DNA of 64,000 nt from Triatoma infestans (GCA_011037195.1 JAAEAF010002505.1:62001-126000); one strand, 5' to 3'. Positions 35,213 through 47,396 are shown, numbered from the stretch's first letter. Numbers and translations: made by a program. The notes: generated by a model from the letters alone, not told the origin.

Positions 35213-35560
35213 ATTACAGGGATTGTAGGGTATAGGATGCGAAGACAGAATCAGGATTTGAGGCAATGACAAAATTATCATCAATCAGCGTAGGAGTAGA
35301 GAATTGTTTTCGGATGGGATGGCATGTCTGCAAAGTAGAAGATATACAGGAGGGAAGAAATATTAGGAAAAATAGAGGATTTGGAGGAGCCAGAGCGAAC
35401 CAGATGAACGGTCGGATAGATATGATTTTAGGATCATAAAGTAAGTTCAGGGAAGGATTTTCTTGAGTTTCTACAGCAATCCCCCGGGCCAAATCCGGTC
35501 AAACGCTTCAGCGATGTCCAAGAAGACACCAGAGCAATACTGATTTTGCTCAAGGACTGA
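35213..35560 (-). pseudogene. Jockey-clade reverse transcriptase palm fragment
   Basis: Minus strand, broken frames: 'QYCSGVFLDIAEAFD' (RT motif with first catalytic Asp), then 'KLKKILPE', 'LIRPF' type sequence, then 'DDNFVIASNPDSVFASY', the decayed second catalytic ADD block. Stops and frameshifts are present. It continues, after the inserted MITE, into 34430-33960. Confidence 0.65.
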
Positions 35561-35631
35561 TGACAAACAAAATGTGTGCTGTGAAGCTCTCACATGACAT
35601 TCTTTTCTCCTGTCAACGTTCTAGGCCCGGT

Positions 35632-35716
35632 TTGTGATTGTTTTTCTTGTGTTTTCTTTAGGCTTTGGATAGCATAAGGTTTGATCCCTCCCGATAGACG
35701 AATGATAATAATTATA
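35632..35716 (+). repeat. I-clade-like LINE 3' tail, plus orientation
   Basis: 'ttgtttttcttgtgttttc', 'ggctttggatagcataaggt' and 'ttgatccctcccgatagacg', then 'aatgataataatta'. This is the same 3' UTR layout as the copies ending at 1433 and 55868, here in plus orientation. Confidence 0.55.
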
Positions 35717-36263
35717 CAATTATAATATATAAAATGAAACCTTTTTTTTTAACATCAACTTTTGCTCATTTGTCCTAACATGAATATAGAGAGGTAGTTC
35801 AGGGTACAAGTACGAACCTCTAAATAATTAGTACTAATTAATACTAATGCTTGGTTAATTCTAAGCTAAAAATTCAACATCATATATTCTACAAAACTAT
35901 TTAAATAATTTTTTTTGGAAAAATGATTCAAATAAAAAAGATAGGTTTGTATGTATGTGCAGTTGGCATTCCAAGTTTAAAGGAAATCATTTTATAATCG
36001 TTTGCAAGAAAATTATTCCAAAAGACCCCCCCAAAAAAAACCTATTCTATAAAGTCGTATTTCCGGTACGATTTTCATTAAATATGCAAATCTAGTAATG
36101 TTACTGAAGTGGTAACGTTACTAACCTCCTCTCTCCCCAAACAATAAAGCTAAAAAGATTTTTTTCGTACTCAGGGGACCTCAAAACATATATTTTTCGG
36201 TGAAAACTCAATTTCGAATATGTAACACGATCGCAGTACTACGTGTTACCTATCAGAAAGAGA
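35717..36263 (+). repeat. Family A repeat, plus orientation
   Basis: 'gatagtttgtatgtatgtgc'-type and 'ggcattccaagtttaaagga' followed by 'aaacctattctataaagtcg', 'tatttccggtacgattttca', 'cgtactcaggggacctcaaa' and 'tttttcggtgaaaactcaat', ending 'aacacgatcgcagtactacg'. The first 100 bp share 'tttgctcatttgtcctaaca' with the copy at 24188. The middle (after the second 'aaagtgatag') is deleted. Confidence 0.68.
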
Positions 36264-39200
36264 AAACAACACATTTAACTGTATATTTAGAAAAAGTTCG
36301 AAAAAAAACAACTCAAGATTTTAAAATCAGTTTGACTTTAATAGTTATTGACAAGCCGCCATTCGATCAAATCTTTTTTATAGTTAATACCAAAAAATTT
36401 ATTATTAATGTGGAACAAGTTTTTTTTTTAAAGTTAGGACACCGCCAGCGGTCCTAGATTAGTTTAGAATAAAATATTAACTCTTTTTTATTTATTCATG
36501 GAAACGTCATTATATTGTGAATTTTATGTGATAAAAAAATATATTAAAGTCCCAGGAAAAAAAATGTAAAAAAATATTATAAGAAATAGACAGCGCCCTT
36601 AAAGTCGGGACAAGTATTGACTAACCAGGACTGATTTATGGACATCCTGGCACTCTGGTTTTATTCCAGCGGAGAGAGGTGTTTTTTTTTCATTAAATTA
36701 TATATTATAAATATGTACATAAATATTTATGGCCCAAAAAAGAAGTAGCATATCGAATTTCTAGTTAAAGAAGAAAGATTTTTTTAATTTTTTGTTACAA
36801 GTCCACAAGTAGAAATGAATGGATGGGAGACACTCTGTTAGACGGGTTTATAATGCCAGGAAAGATTGGAAATATAGGGAAGTCTTGGTGGCCGAACAAA
36901 CCAGACAGAAGAAAAAAAATTGGTGGGTGAAATAGTCTTTTGAGTACGCAAGCGCTCACTAGGTTGGTGGGGGAAAGGAAGTTAATAAAATATAACCTCC
37001 TTGAATCGTTTTAACACCATTTATACACATATACAGATACATACACACTCACATATGTACATTCAAATACTATTTCTATAGGATTTTAATGTATTCCATT
37101 CAGCGATATTTATGTTGAAGAGGAATTGGTATAACCAGCAGGCTGAACTGAAAGTCAGTTCTGTCTTTCTCCAGAGCTCCTCCCTACCGCCCCTTCTTAA
37201 CCTTAGAAAATAGAAGATTATTGGCCTTTTTTTAAGTGTTCACGGTTGACAAAGCGTAGGTTGAATTTAGATTTCTTGTGTAGTACCTTGGGACTTCCTT
37301 TTTTTCGTCGTTCATTCATGTCTAACCACTTTGCATTTACAATTCGAAGAGGAAATGTCGTCGGCTAGTTTAACACTTATTATGTTAACGTTTTTTCCTT
37401 TTTTTAACCGACAATTTAATAGAGCTTATAAATGAAAAGCGTGGGTTTAAAAACTTGTCGGAGTAAAACACATAACATTCCTGTAATGAAGACTTCTTTT
37501 TTTAATTAAAGAAAGCAAAATGCCATCTGTTGCAAAATAATGAAGAATTTTTGAAGTGCCCATTGTGCGCGTAATTGGCAGCACATATATTGAAAATAGT
37601 GCGGTTAAAATGACTTGTGAAATTAACTTTCCAGACAAAAAGAAACCACGTATCTAGAGACATTAGCATAGGAAATCCCGAACCCTCAGATGATGCGCAC
37701 AGTGCCGTCAAAAGTAGCTGACAGCTAGTTCAATTTAATTAGGTATAGCTTACCCATAGACATAACTTTAGCTCATGTGATGGTAATATTACAGTTCTTA
37801 TCTGTAATATTGTGACACAGATATCAGGTCTTTCTTTTCCCCAGTACATAGGTTCATCGCCACTGTTACACTGAGCATTCCTTCGGAAGTGTTACCTTCC
37901 CAAATATACGGAACCTATTGGCGGGAAGATACTGGCTTAGGTATATGGTACATCGTTTCTCTGACCCCATCGTCACAATGATGACACTAAGGACTTAACG
38001 CCAAGCCCTATTTTATTTATACAAAATTGGCTATCCAAACATGTCCAGTCAACAAATCTACCAGAACTCTCAATTGTATCCTACCCAGGGAGAGAAGATA
38101 CTCCTGAAGAAGTAACTGAATAAGTAAGCCTTCAGTTGACTTTCAAAGAGTTTTCACTTAACAACCTCTCCCAGCAAGGTAATAGTCTTCAACGAACAAG
38201 CAAACAAAATCTTCAAGAGGCTTCAAAGAGTCTACAGTGGTCAACAGTTAGACCTACCACGAAGCACCATACAAAACAGAGAAGATCTCTACCAGTAAAA
38301 CTATCATTAGAACTTGCAGATTTCTGATCAACAAGATTAACCATCAAGAAATCACCTCTCACCAATGCTCCCCAACTCTCGTCGTTCGGTTACTTGCAAC
38401 TCCTCTCTCTACACTAGCTCCTTACTCAGTTTAAAGTAAAACATAAATTATGTGGGTAAGTGCAGCAGTGAGTTTCATTTTCAACAATAGCTCAAAAATT
38501 TCCTGCTTCTACTATAAATATTTTTCAAAGTTCCATTAGACATGGTTGTTTTAATTGTTTCAGCAGTTTCTTACATTCATGTAAATTATGGATTCAAAAA
38601 GGCGTAAACGTAAAGTAAATAACGAAGAGGCATTTATAACGCTCTGGATAAACGATATAGAACTATAGGGTTCAACTCGGCGATCCAATCTCCAGCGATG
38701 CTCACATTCCAGTGCAATGTACCCTCAGACCATAGTCCACGCTCAAATCAACGTTTCTATAATCACACTCTCCATACAAATCTTGAAATACCATTATGTA
38801 AGAGAAAGTAACAAAGATACGATACAAGAAATTTCACAGGTTCTAATACCCTCATACTAATTCCCTTGTATGCTTTCTTTCTTCCCCCACAGTGCCAGGG
38901 TGTCCTTTAGGAAATTTCAAATGCCAGAGGCATCGTGATTCCTGAGCGAGAGTGACTTGAGTGACAAGCGGACAGACTGTCCGCAACTGATACTAGTATG
39001 TACTTTTTCCCCTCATTTGTTCACTTGATTTTGTTTTTCATGGATCTATTGCCACCAGATTTACTGACAGCACCTGAGTGGAATATAAATTCTCGAACAT
39101 CACCAATTCTGAAACTCGGAAAATCATAGCTAATACCTTTAAGGAAAGGTTTAAAACTATATATGTTTTCCTGGGATAATCAGGAAGTTGTCCCAAGCCT

Positions 39201-40189
39201 AAAACGACCAACAGGTATATGGATGGATACAGACTAAGCTTGGGGATATGCTTGTCAAGAACAACGAACCCGCAGATTGATCATTTTGTTTGACTATTTT
39301 TTATCTAAAAAATAAAACAGAACAGGTTATCGATAAAACAATATTTTCTCTTTGGGTAAAATGAAAAAAAAAACAAACAATTGAACATTAAAAAAATAAA
39401 AATAAATCTGAATGTTTGAATATCACAGCCGCTCTTAAGACCTCATAAATTTATTTGCTACAATGGCTATAAACATGAAATACAACTTGCCGCTTTGTAC
39501 AGGCAGTTAAAATGTGTAATAAAAACAGAACTAGCTGTGCATTGCCTCCAGGTTTACCATTTACTTCGTTCACTCTGGGCTCGCTAACTGCGTAAGTTTC
39601 AACTGTACAAAACCGAGGAATATAGTGTGTGAAAACGAGCTACATTCTTAAAGACTATAAAATTTATAATTTAATTGCCCCTCTCTCCTTAATTTTATTA
39701 CTACTTAAATGAAACATTAAAGGTTTAAAACTAGTTTAAATTAGAAATTAAGTACATGTGTGCGTGTGTGTGGTGTTTTGTTTGTGATGTCATCATTAAA
39801 ACGTCATAACATGACTTGAGAAGAGTAAAGAGTGACATGTTCTTCTCATACATACATATACTCGTACATACACTCACGCACACTCATTAGAAGTTCGTCT
39901 AATTCGTTTTAATGTTTACTCTATAACCATGCACATTATTATTCTATGTTTTACCAAAGATATCTTTATTTTCTATTACGTCACCTTCATTCGCTTGCTA
40001 CTACCAACTATAGTTACTTATTTATTAATGTAAATGACTTGAAATAAGATATTGATCAGTATCGAACTACTCTTTCAATAACCTTTTCTATTATTTATGA
40101 ACTCTTTGAAAAATAGATGACAAAAAACAAAGCAAAAGATATAAAAATTAGTTTCGCAGTTTAATATGCCTCATTTCTTTTTTATTTTC
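36264..40189. other. AT-rich non-coding DNA
   Basis: No gene recognised. Several ORFs of 60-85 codons have no domain. 37450-37710 yields overlapping minus-strand ORFs without a family match. T-rich runs at 36420 and 36690. 37815-38000 is GC-richer but unassigned. Confidence 0.4.
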
Positions 40190-40480
40190 TCTTACTGCTG
40201 TGAGAGAAACTAAGTATTGTGATGTATCAACAAATTTTGAAGTTGAGTTTTCAACAGAAATAGATATTTTGAGGTTACCCTGAATACCAAAAAAAAGATT
40301 TTAATGAATCGTGTGTGGGTTCCCCCCCCCCCAAAGTAAACTATTTTACGATAATAACCTGCTCTATTGTTACTTTTTAGATAAATATAGTCAGACAAAC
40401 TATACATCAACCGGAAGTGCGTCTATAATGTTTTTAACAATTTTCTCAAAAAAAATTATATTTTTCACGAAAAAGTCAAA
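40190..40480 (-). repeat. Family A repeat, minus fragment
   Basis: Plus strand: 'ttttctcttactgctgtgag', 'agagaaactaagtattgtga', 'agttgagttttcaacagaaa', 'ttttgaggttaccctgaata', and later 'accggaagtgcgtctataat' and 'acaattttctc'. A run of 11 C at 40322-40332 stands where other copies have the CA/TG microsatellite. Confidence 0.6.
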
Positions 40481-40798
40481 CATTGAAAATGTTTTTTTTG
40501 TTTTAAACCAGTCCAGAAAATAATAGAAGTAAGCAGAAAAATAAAACACAAATTCTTGGTTATTAGTTATACCACTTGTGAATATGTTAAAGTTTTTTCT
40601 TTTATATTTTATCATTTCAACCAAACACTTTAAATGTAAAGAAAAGTCAAGAAACAACACGCTGAGTTAATTTTAACAATACTTTATTTTATTTTCACAA
40701 ATTACAGGTTTATACCAAACACAGTTTGAATTCGAAATTGGTTACACAAATACAAACAGTATAATTTATGTAGGTAACTGGTTAGACTGTCTCCGTAA

Positions 40799-41371
40799 AT
40801 GTTCGGCATTCATTCGGAAAGATGTCATCACGATTTTTATCAAATAACCTCCCATAAAACATTTTCAATGTTAAAAAAAAAACTCCGATTTTATTTTAAA
40901 ATCGGAGTGATATACTATCTGGGTGATATAAGACTCGTGTTGTACAAGACTCGTGTTTTGGAATTTGCTGTCGCTGTTGTTTACAGGTCTCCTTTAAGCG
41001 ATCTTAATTCATTTTTAAATAACCTCGAAGATATGCTAGAGTACTTCATGAAGAATAATATAAAGACCGTTATATGTGGTGATTTCAATATTAACATGAT
41101 GAAGAACAGCAGAGATAAGAGGAAATTTCTTGACATGTTGATGAGTTCAGGATTTCATATTACCACTGATTTAAATAAACCAACAAGAATTGCTGAGTAT
41201 GGAATCAAAACGACTTGTTCCACTATTGATTTGTTCATAACTAATATAAATCACAACTACTTTTGCTCCAATGTACTAGACATTTCCCTATCCGATCATC
41301 AATGTCTATTAGCGACAATTCGTGCCGAAATAAAAAACGATTCTCTTAGAATAAGAAAGATTGTTTCATAG
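40799..41371 (+). pseudogene. LINE apurinic-like endonuclease, C-terminal half
   Basis: 190-codon ORF. Only the part from about residue 55 is LINE: EFAVAVVYRSPLSDLNSFL, then VICGDFNINMM (the conserved GDFN with catalytic Asp and Asn), CSTIDLFITN, and LSDHQCLLATI near the end (the catalytic SDH). These are the last three signatures of the exonuclease-endonuclease-phosphatase fold that nicks the target site. The first ~50 residues come from flanking AT-rich DNA. The N-terminal catalytic N/E motifs are lost, so it cannot be an active nuclease. Confidence 0.78.
40883..40907. repeat. Perfect short hairpin (11-bp arms, 3-nt loop)
   Basis: CTCCGATTTTA, a TTT loop, TAAAATCGGAG. The inverted repeat is exact. 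It lies just upstream of the readable LINE sequence. Possibly a junction artefact or a terminator-like structure; function unknown. Confidence 0.6.
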
Positions 41372-42000
41372 TTCTAATATAGAGATTTTTTCTCTACTTC
41401 TTGCCAGGCATCATAATTGGTTTGAGATTTATAATGAAACTGATTGCAATAAGCAATATGATCTTTTCATCTCTGTAATTGAATATTACTTTGATTTGCA
41501 TTCCCATATGCATATACCAAAATTGGTAACAATGTTAAAAATAAATGGATTACTTCTGAAATTCTTAATTTACAGAATAAAACCTTCATAACTCTCAGCA
41601 ATGCAAGGAAAACTATTGATATGTCACTTTGGCGAGAATATACTAAACTCAAGAAACTTCTAAGGAATCAAATTGATGTGGCTATTGGGATGTAGCAAAT
41701 TGTGTAGTTTACTATAACAACAAACCTTGGAATGTATCCAGCGTTGGGGTGGCCGCATGGACCATATTCAATAATGTTGAAGGCAATGATAGGCATAGGA
41801 TTACTTGCATAAAAGAAAATAATGGTAACATGATTACGATCCACATAAAATAGCAAATTATATTAACCAAGCATTTGTTCAGAATGTCGAAAAAACAGTT
41901 AATGAGGTTAAAATGAAGAGTTTGAAACAAATATCATCTCCTGATTCAAGGTACGCAAAGTGCAACTCTAATTCCATTTACATGAAACCGTTAGTAAATC
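41361..42000 (+). pseudogene. LINE endonuclease-RT linker, frameshifted
   Basis: Successive frames read NIEIFSLLLARHHNWFEIYN, QYDLFISVIEYYFDL, then 'SNARKTIDMSLWREYTKLKK', 'NVSSVGVAAWTIFNN' and 'QNVEKTVNEVKM'. The content is coherent but spread over at least three frames, with stops at about 41590 and 41695. This shows that the element is inactivated here, while the RT that follows is open. Confidence 0.6.
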
Positions 42001-42001
42001 G

Positions 42002-43489
42002 GAAGTTCTACATCAAATATGCAGAAGTGGTAAGAAGTCTTCATATGGTTTTGATGGGATCCCGGGCAATATCCTTATACATATTGCCAGCTTCATTATC
42101 GATCCTCTTGTCGCTATTTTCCAGAATTGTTTGGATAAAGGGTTCTTTCCGGACAAAATGAAATTTAACAGGGTAATTCCCATTCATAAAAAAGGTGATA
42201 GATTAAATTGCAACAACTATAGGCCGATCTCATTACAGTCATCCTTTAGCAAAGTGTTTGAGTCTATAATTTATAGCCGATTACTGGATTACGCCACAAA
42301 GGAAAATCTTCTGCCATGTAATCAGTTTGGATTCAGAATGAATATGAGCACAATTGATGTCTTACACTCTTGCTTGAACAAAACATATAAATCCATTAAT
42401 AATGGGGACAAGACTTTTTCAATCTTTTACGATCTTACTAAGGCATTTGATTGCATCCAGCATGATCTTCTAGTTGAGAAATTGTGGAAATTGGGAATAA
42501 GAGGTGTGTGTTCCGACCTGATCAAGTCGTATTTATTAGATCGTCAGCAAGTGGTATCTATAACTGGTCATGATGCCGATATCAACTCCATTAAGGAACA
42601 CTTGTCTTCGGCATTACCTTGTCCGTTTGGTGTTCCTCAAGGATCTTGTTTAGGACCTCTTTTATTTATATTGTATATTCATGATCCGCCCGTGTTGAAG
42701 TCGCCTGGGACAATTAATCTTTTTGCAGATGATATAAACTCCAGTTTTTGTGGTAAGAATTTTCAAGCTGCAGCTCACGATGCAAGCACTGGAGCCAATG
42801 CTATCTTCAATTGGGCATTGAATAATCATTTAAAAATTAACCCCTACAAGACCATCGGATTAAATTTTACTATTTCTCCACAGGGTAATACCTGTTCTCC
42901 CCTTATCATGATGGATAATTCCAGTATAAAATTTGTGAATTCTGCTTGTTTTCTGGGATTACACATTTCTACTGACTTGAAGTGGAAAGTGCATGTTGAC
43001 CAGTTGATAGTTAAGTTGGCTTCAACAATTTATTTATTTTATAAATTGGCCAAATTTCTAGACATTGAGGCCTTAAAAATGGTTTACCACGGAAAATTTG
43101 AATCAACAGTGTCGTATGCCATAGAGTTTTGGGGAAACTCGCCGGAAGTATATAGAATTTTCAAGATTCAGAAGAAGATAATTCGTATCTTGGTCAAGGC
43201 TAAACGGAAGGAAAGTTGTAAGGATCATTTTAAAAAGTTAAATATGCTTACTCTTCCATCTTTATATATCTATAAATTGGCAGTGTTGGTGTTTAAAAAT
43301 AAAGATGATTTTTTTGTCACTAAAAATATTAGCCCCTACGAAACAAGAAGTAAAGGTTTAGTTTGTCCACCATTTACAAGGTATACTACAATTCAGAATT
43401 CCTATATCTCCATGGGTATAAAAATTTTTAAAATGATTCCGTCATCTATTGGTGAACTCTTAAATTTAAAAGTTTTAAAAAGAAACTGA
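42002..43489 (+). pseudogene. LINE reverse transcriptase and C-terminal domain, long open frame
   Basis: A 452-codon track from 42131 to 43489; the same frame is open further upstream and includes KSSYGFDGIPGNIL at about 42032-42073, the RT motif 0, so the domain starts before 42131. Counting from 42131: YRPISL at 30-35, DLTKAFD at 101-107 (first catalytic Asp), GVPQGSCLGPLLF at 167-179, FADD at 198-201 (catalytic pair; F replaces the usual Y). FLGLHISTDLKWKVH marks the thumb start. The end, ESCKDHFKKLNMLTLPSLYI followed by SKGLVCPPFTRYTTIQ, is the typical arthropod Jockey/CR1-type tail. Polymerase residues look intact, yet the element as a whole is broken upstream. Confidence 0.85.
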
Positions 43490-43771
43490 AGACTATTTAT
43501 TAAGTAAATGCATATTCTCACTAGGTGAATTTTTAACAATATTATAAAAACAAAACAATAACTGTAATAATTATAAAATTATTTCCACAATTTTTCCATT
43601 TCTCAGTTTTTTAATATTAGATTGGCGGCTTATAATCTGTATATAGTTTGTGTTTGCTAATATATAATTGTTGAGTTATTTTAATTTTTTGTACTTTTTT
43701 TTATATATTATGTAATATTTACTGTGACGAGCCTTGTATGCATTTATATGTACGAATGATTTGAAGGCAAT

Positions 43772-43800
43772 AAAATTATCTATCTATCTATCTATCTATA
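43772..43800. repeat. (TCTA)n tail of the LINE
   Basis: About 6-7 ATCT/TCTA units directly after AATAAAATT, the 3' end of the 41-43.8 kb LINE. Confidence 0.85.
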
Positions 43801-43884
43801 TAAATGTCCAACAGAACTACTATGAGAAAGAGATTCATGTTTCACACCAGACTTTTGTTTTTAAACGCATACTTACACTACAGT

Positions 43885-44005
43885 ACCTATAATACATACA
43901 TACATACAACAACAATAAATAAATAAATAAATCTATGGCAGAAAAGCATAATACATACATACATACAATATATTTATAAATAAATAAATCTAGAGTAGAA
44001 AACCC
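43885..44005. repeat. Tandem duplication (~58 bp, two units)
   Basis: Units at about 43889-43948 and 43949-44005. Both begin ATAATACATACATACATACA, contain AATAAATAAATCTA and end with GCAGAAAAGC or GTAGAAAACC. They follow the LINE tail. Confidence 0.75.
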
Positions 44006-44019
44006 GTGAAGGACAAAGG

Positions 44020-44212
44020 CATGCCATTCGGCGATTTGTTTACGAGGGGTGTGGTAAGCACGCCGCGGTTCCCTTGCCGTTTAGTTCCGGCCTTCGCTAA
44101 CTAGGTGCGCTACCAACTATAGCCCTTTGGACTTTGCCCTTACGGAAAACGCCGAATTCTCGCACCAAAGGCGAGTGCGCTTGCCACTAGACCAAAGCAT
44201 GAGACCACAACA
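44020..44212 (-). mobile_element. Possible tRNA-derived SINE
   Basis: The minus strand starts TGGTCTAGTGGCAAGCGCAC, a good box A. 'CGCCTTTGGTGCGAGAATTC' follows, where a box B is expected but degenerate (GTGCGAGAATTC). The body (GGCAAAGTCCAAAGGGCTAT, then GAACCGCGGCGTGC) is GC-rich in an AT-rich surround. No A tail or TSD seen. A decayed tRNA-like gene is the alternative. Confidence 0.4.
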
Positions 44213-46639
44213 ATATACTTGCGGAATCGTTATCTCCGGCAAAATAAGGTTAAAATGAAGCGTGAAACATATTATGTTATTAGTAAATCCTTTATCTATT
44301 TAAGGTTTTAAGTATATTTTTTAACGCTGAGAAATGTATAGTAGCTTGTAAGAGTCCATAGAAAATCTTATAAAACCTTAACATCCAATTATATTCTAGG
44401 TTTTTATTAAAAGTAAAATGCAAAAGATAAAGATCAATTTCGAAAATTTTTGTTATAGCTAGAAACGGTTATGGTCTGGAAAGTAACTTCCTCTTGATGA
44501 ACTGCGGGAAGCCGAAAAATTAATCATGGTGCTAGGAAAACAAACGGAAACATATTAAAGAAAAACGAACAGAGTTTTCAGAATCTTTTAGATAGTAGAC
44601 CAAACAATCGCCAAAAAAATATCTAAATTAATGACTAATACTTAAATGACATTTACAAACGTGTGGAGGAAATATATTTAGTTAAAAGTTCCTTATCCAT
44701 ACCGTACATAAATATTTTGAACTAAACTTAGAAACAGATAGCAACAAAAGCATTTCTTGTCTGTCTTCACCTAGTCCTAGTATACATAGTTTATCACCAG
44801 TTTGTCTCCATCAATTCCCTGTTGTGTGTTGTTACTATTTCTAGATGAATACAATAAATGGTACTGTATTCATTTGTTAACTATAGTTATAACTAAACAC
44901 CTAAGCAACAATAATAACTAATTCCCGTTGAGACTAACTACGTAAAACGGAAATAATTACGAAATATGTACTAATTCGTTCGTTTTAAACATAGATCGCG
45001 GTAAATAATTTAGAAATAAAGGGCCGCTATTCCGCTCTCCACATCCGCCGTTCACAACTTATGTTCCTTTGTTAATATTCATCGCTTTGCTTAAGTGTTA
45101 ATTTTTATCGGATTTCATCTTATTAATTTTTCCTGATAAATGAAACTCAATGTTTATGGTGGCTTCTCCAGAACTCTCTCGTTTCTATATAATTGTACAT
45201 TTTATAAAATTACCTCTACATTAGATCTAGTGTAATTGAATGCTTGGCATTTATGCAATTCCAATCAGACAAGAAAAGAGAGAAAAAATATAATGAACAA
45301 ACAGTTCTTTAAATGCATTTTTGGCATCTTCAATTCTTAGAAACAGATAAAGGAATTACTAAAAGACTAAATTTAGTAGTACATTTTTGACTAGATTAGC
45401 TAGATCATAGAGTTCTTTGGTGGCTAAATGTGTTCTCGTTTGTGACTTCGTTTCAATATGGCATCCAGAACTACTTCCGTTCTATCGTCCCCCTACAAAT
45501 ATGATATTCATAAAGGATCTTCTGGCGAGTTTTCTATATTTCCAGACAGTGGGTACCGGTATGCGCAAGGTGGTATACTAGTCCTTTCTTCTATACTATC
45601 TATATTGCTGATTTAGCTTCCTTAATTACGATCCGACGTTCACCATTACTCGAGAAAACTCTAAGCCTAAAGAAGGTGCAAATAAAAAAGTGAGGATTAA
45701 AATTTAGGCTATCTGGGATGTTCAGATAACTCACTGCGAATGTAGCCTTACGATCAACATGCAGATCTATTCATAGAAACAGATTATGCTTAGGACGCTC
45801 CTATCCCTTTAACTTGAAACCCACTTGAAAGAAAATTACTAATGTGATATAATGAACCACTATGACACTATAATCCACTAAGGCATCCACAATTAACAAA
45901 CTTGTATATAGGAGTATATACATACTCGTATTAACCATATTAACAAACTCGTATAATACAATTTTCTTTGTCCAAAATTCTTTGCCGAATTTGTAATGCA
46001 CTTCCATCAAGTCCTTAATATTTCCCCATGAACTCTCATTGCTTCCCGTATCCTAGAGATTTTCAGCCCTTGTTGCTTTCTTTCTTCAAATTAACCCAAT
46101 TGTAGAGGAGATATAAATTACTGTAAACGTGACGCAAAAAAGACTAATTATACTACATAGCAATATCAAGTTTTATCTCTCCTTTCGCTCGCAAAAAAAA
46201 AGTTGACAATTTAATACATTAATCGTTTATACATAAAAAAAAATAAAAAGGGAGAATTGTGAAAGGTAATTTTATCACTTAAAAAAAAATTGCGCCAACT
46301 GTGCGCAAAACAAATGAAAGATATAATTCAGAGAAAAACAAATTATTTAAAACTAACTTTCCACTTTTTCACATTCCACTCCTCATTCCACTTGGAACAT
46401 TTTTCTTCCAAATGAAAAATTTCCCCCACCTGTATTTCCCCTTCTCTATGAATAAATGGAAGCAATTATGTCATAGTGGAATTTTTCTCGTTTTTACTTT
46501 ATAAAGGGAAAAAACGTGGAATAAAAAACGGCTGTTGGTGCCAAGTGCGCAACAGACGTTCCATGGCAGTTTCACTGGAATAAAGGTAGTAAAAAAAAAT
46601 TAAAACATTTTATATCTACCATTTTTATCTGGTGGAAAA
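44213..46639. other. AT-rich non-coding DNA
   Basis: No gene recognised. A few polyA/polyT runs near 46190-46300. Short ORFs at 45801-46010 and 46301-46504 have no domain. Confidence 0.4.
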
Positions 46640-46909
46640 TTTCAGTTTCAAAATTCCTCAACCGGAAGTACTACTTTAGTGAATGTTTTTTTTTTCTTTA
46701 CTTTTTTTGCGATTTTCTCCAACGATATTCTTTAAACTTGGAATATTAATCACACCTACTAATAAGGGCCAGAATTTTTATTTGAAACCTTTCCCCGGAA
46801 AATTCATTTAAGGGTACTTTTGGGGCAGAGGCCTAAACGAAACTTCAAGTTTGAACTTCCTGCTTTCGAACTTTCGTTTTAGAGAAGTTATGCTGCTGGT
46901 ACCATACCT

Positions 46910-46945
<36 letters not shown>

Positions 46946-47065
46946 CATTTCTAAAAAAACTTTTTCGTACTTAGGGGACCTCAAAACATGTATTTCCGGT
47001 GAAAAGTCAATTTCGAAAATTTGACACGATCACAATACTTTCTTCCTCTTACTAGGCGTATAAAT
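46640..47065. repeat. Family A repeat: a minus half followed by a plus half
   Basis: 46640-46810 is minus ('caaccggaagtactacttta', 'tttgcgattttctccaac', 'tttttatttgaaacctttcc'). 46825-47065 is plus ('gcctaaacgaaacttcaagt', (CA)n at 46914-46942, 'ttttcgtacttaggggacct', 'gtatttccggtgaaaagtca', 'gacacgatcacaatactttc'). The two are not a single palindrome but two parts in opposite orientation meeting near 46815. Confidence 0.62.
46914..46942. repeat. (CA)n microsatellite at the family A internal site
   Basis: About 14 CA units between 'tggtaccatacctacata' and 'gaccatttctaaaaaaac', the same place where CA/TG runs occur at 8904-8919, 16649-16677 (inverted) and 55549-55562. Confidence 0.88.
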
Positions 47066-47269
47066 CCTCATTGAGACTATATAATAAATGTATTAAGCGG
47101 AGACCCTACTAAAATCAATATGCCCAGGAAAGACTTTATAATAAAAGTGATTTTTTCTTATAAATCTTTTTAATGATGGATATTTTTTTTTTTGTGATTT
47201 TCTCAAAGCTTCAATTATTTTCTTTCAACTTTTATGCACTCTACGCATAAGTATTGAGAATACAAGTAG

Positions 47270-47396
47270 ATGCACTCACCAGTGTCTAAATATCAATTTT
47301 TCATACTCAGGGGACCTCAAAACTACTTCCGATGAAAATATGACAAGATTTCCAAGTGTTGTTCCCTCTTCAAGCGATAAGAGAAAGCTCAAAAAG
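47270..47396 (+). repeat. Family A repeat, short plus 3' fragment
   Basis: 'ttttcatactcaggggacct', 'caaaactacttccgatgaaa', 'atatgacaagatttccaagt' and 'gataagagaaagct'. Only the last ~120 bp of the family. Confidence 0.55.

Larger units (their letters stand above)
40940..43800 (+). mobile_element. CR1/Jockey-superfamily LINE, 5'-truncated, with (TCTA)n tail
   Basis: From the middle of the endonuclease domain to a 3' UTR that ends AATAAAATTATC and (TCTA)n at about 43772-43799. Such a microsatellite tail is typical of CR1/L2/Daphne-like groups and not of poly(A) elements. ORF1 and the first half of the endonuclease are missing. Coding order is endonuclease (40970-41360), linker (broken, 41360-42000), reverse transcriptase (42000-42900) and C-terminal domain (to 43489). 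I see no RNase H, which argues against I-clade. A 16-bp direct repeat (AAGACTCGTGTT...) at about 40931-40962 marks the start. Confidence 0.82.

Noticed and set aside
43739..44010. CRISPR-like or satellite array in the repeated ATACATACATAC text
   Set aside because: Only two units of ~58 bp made of simple sequence; a local tandem duplication explains it.
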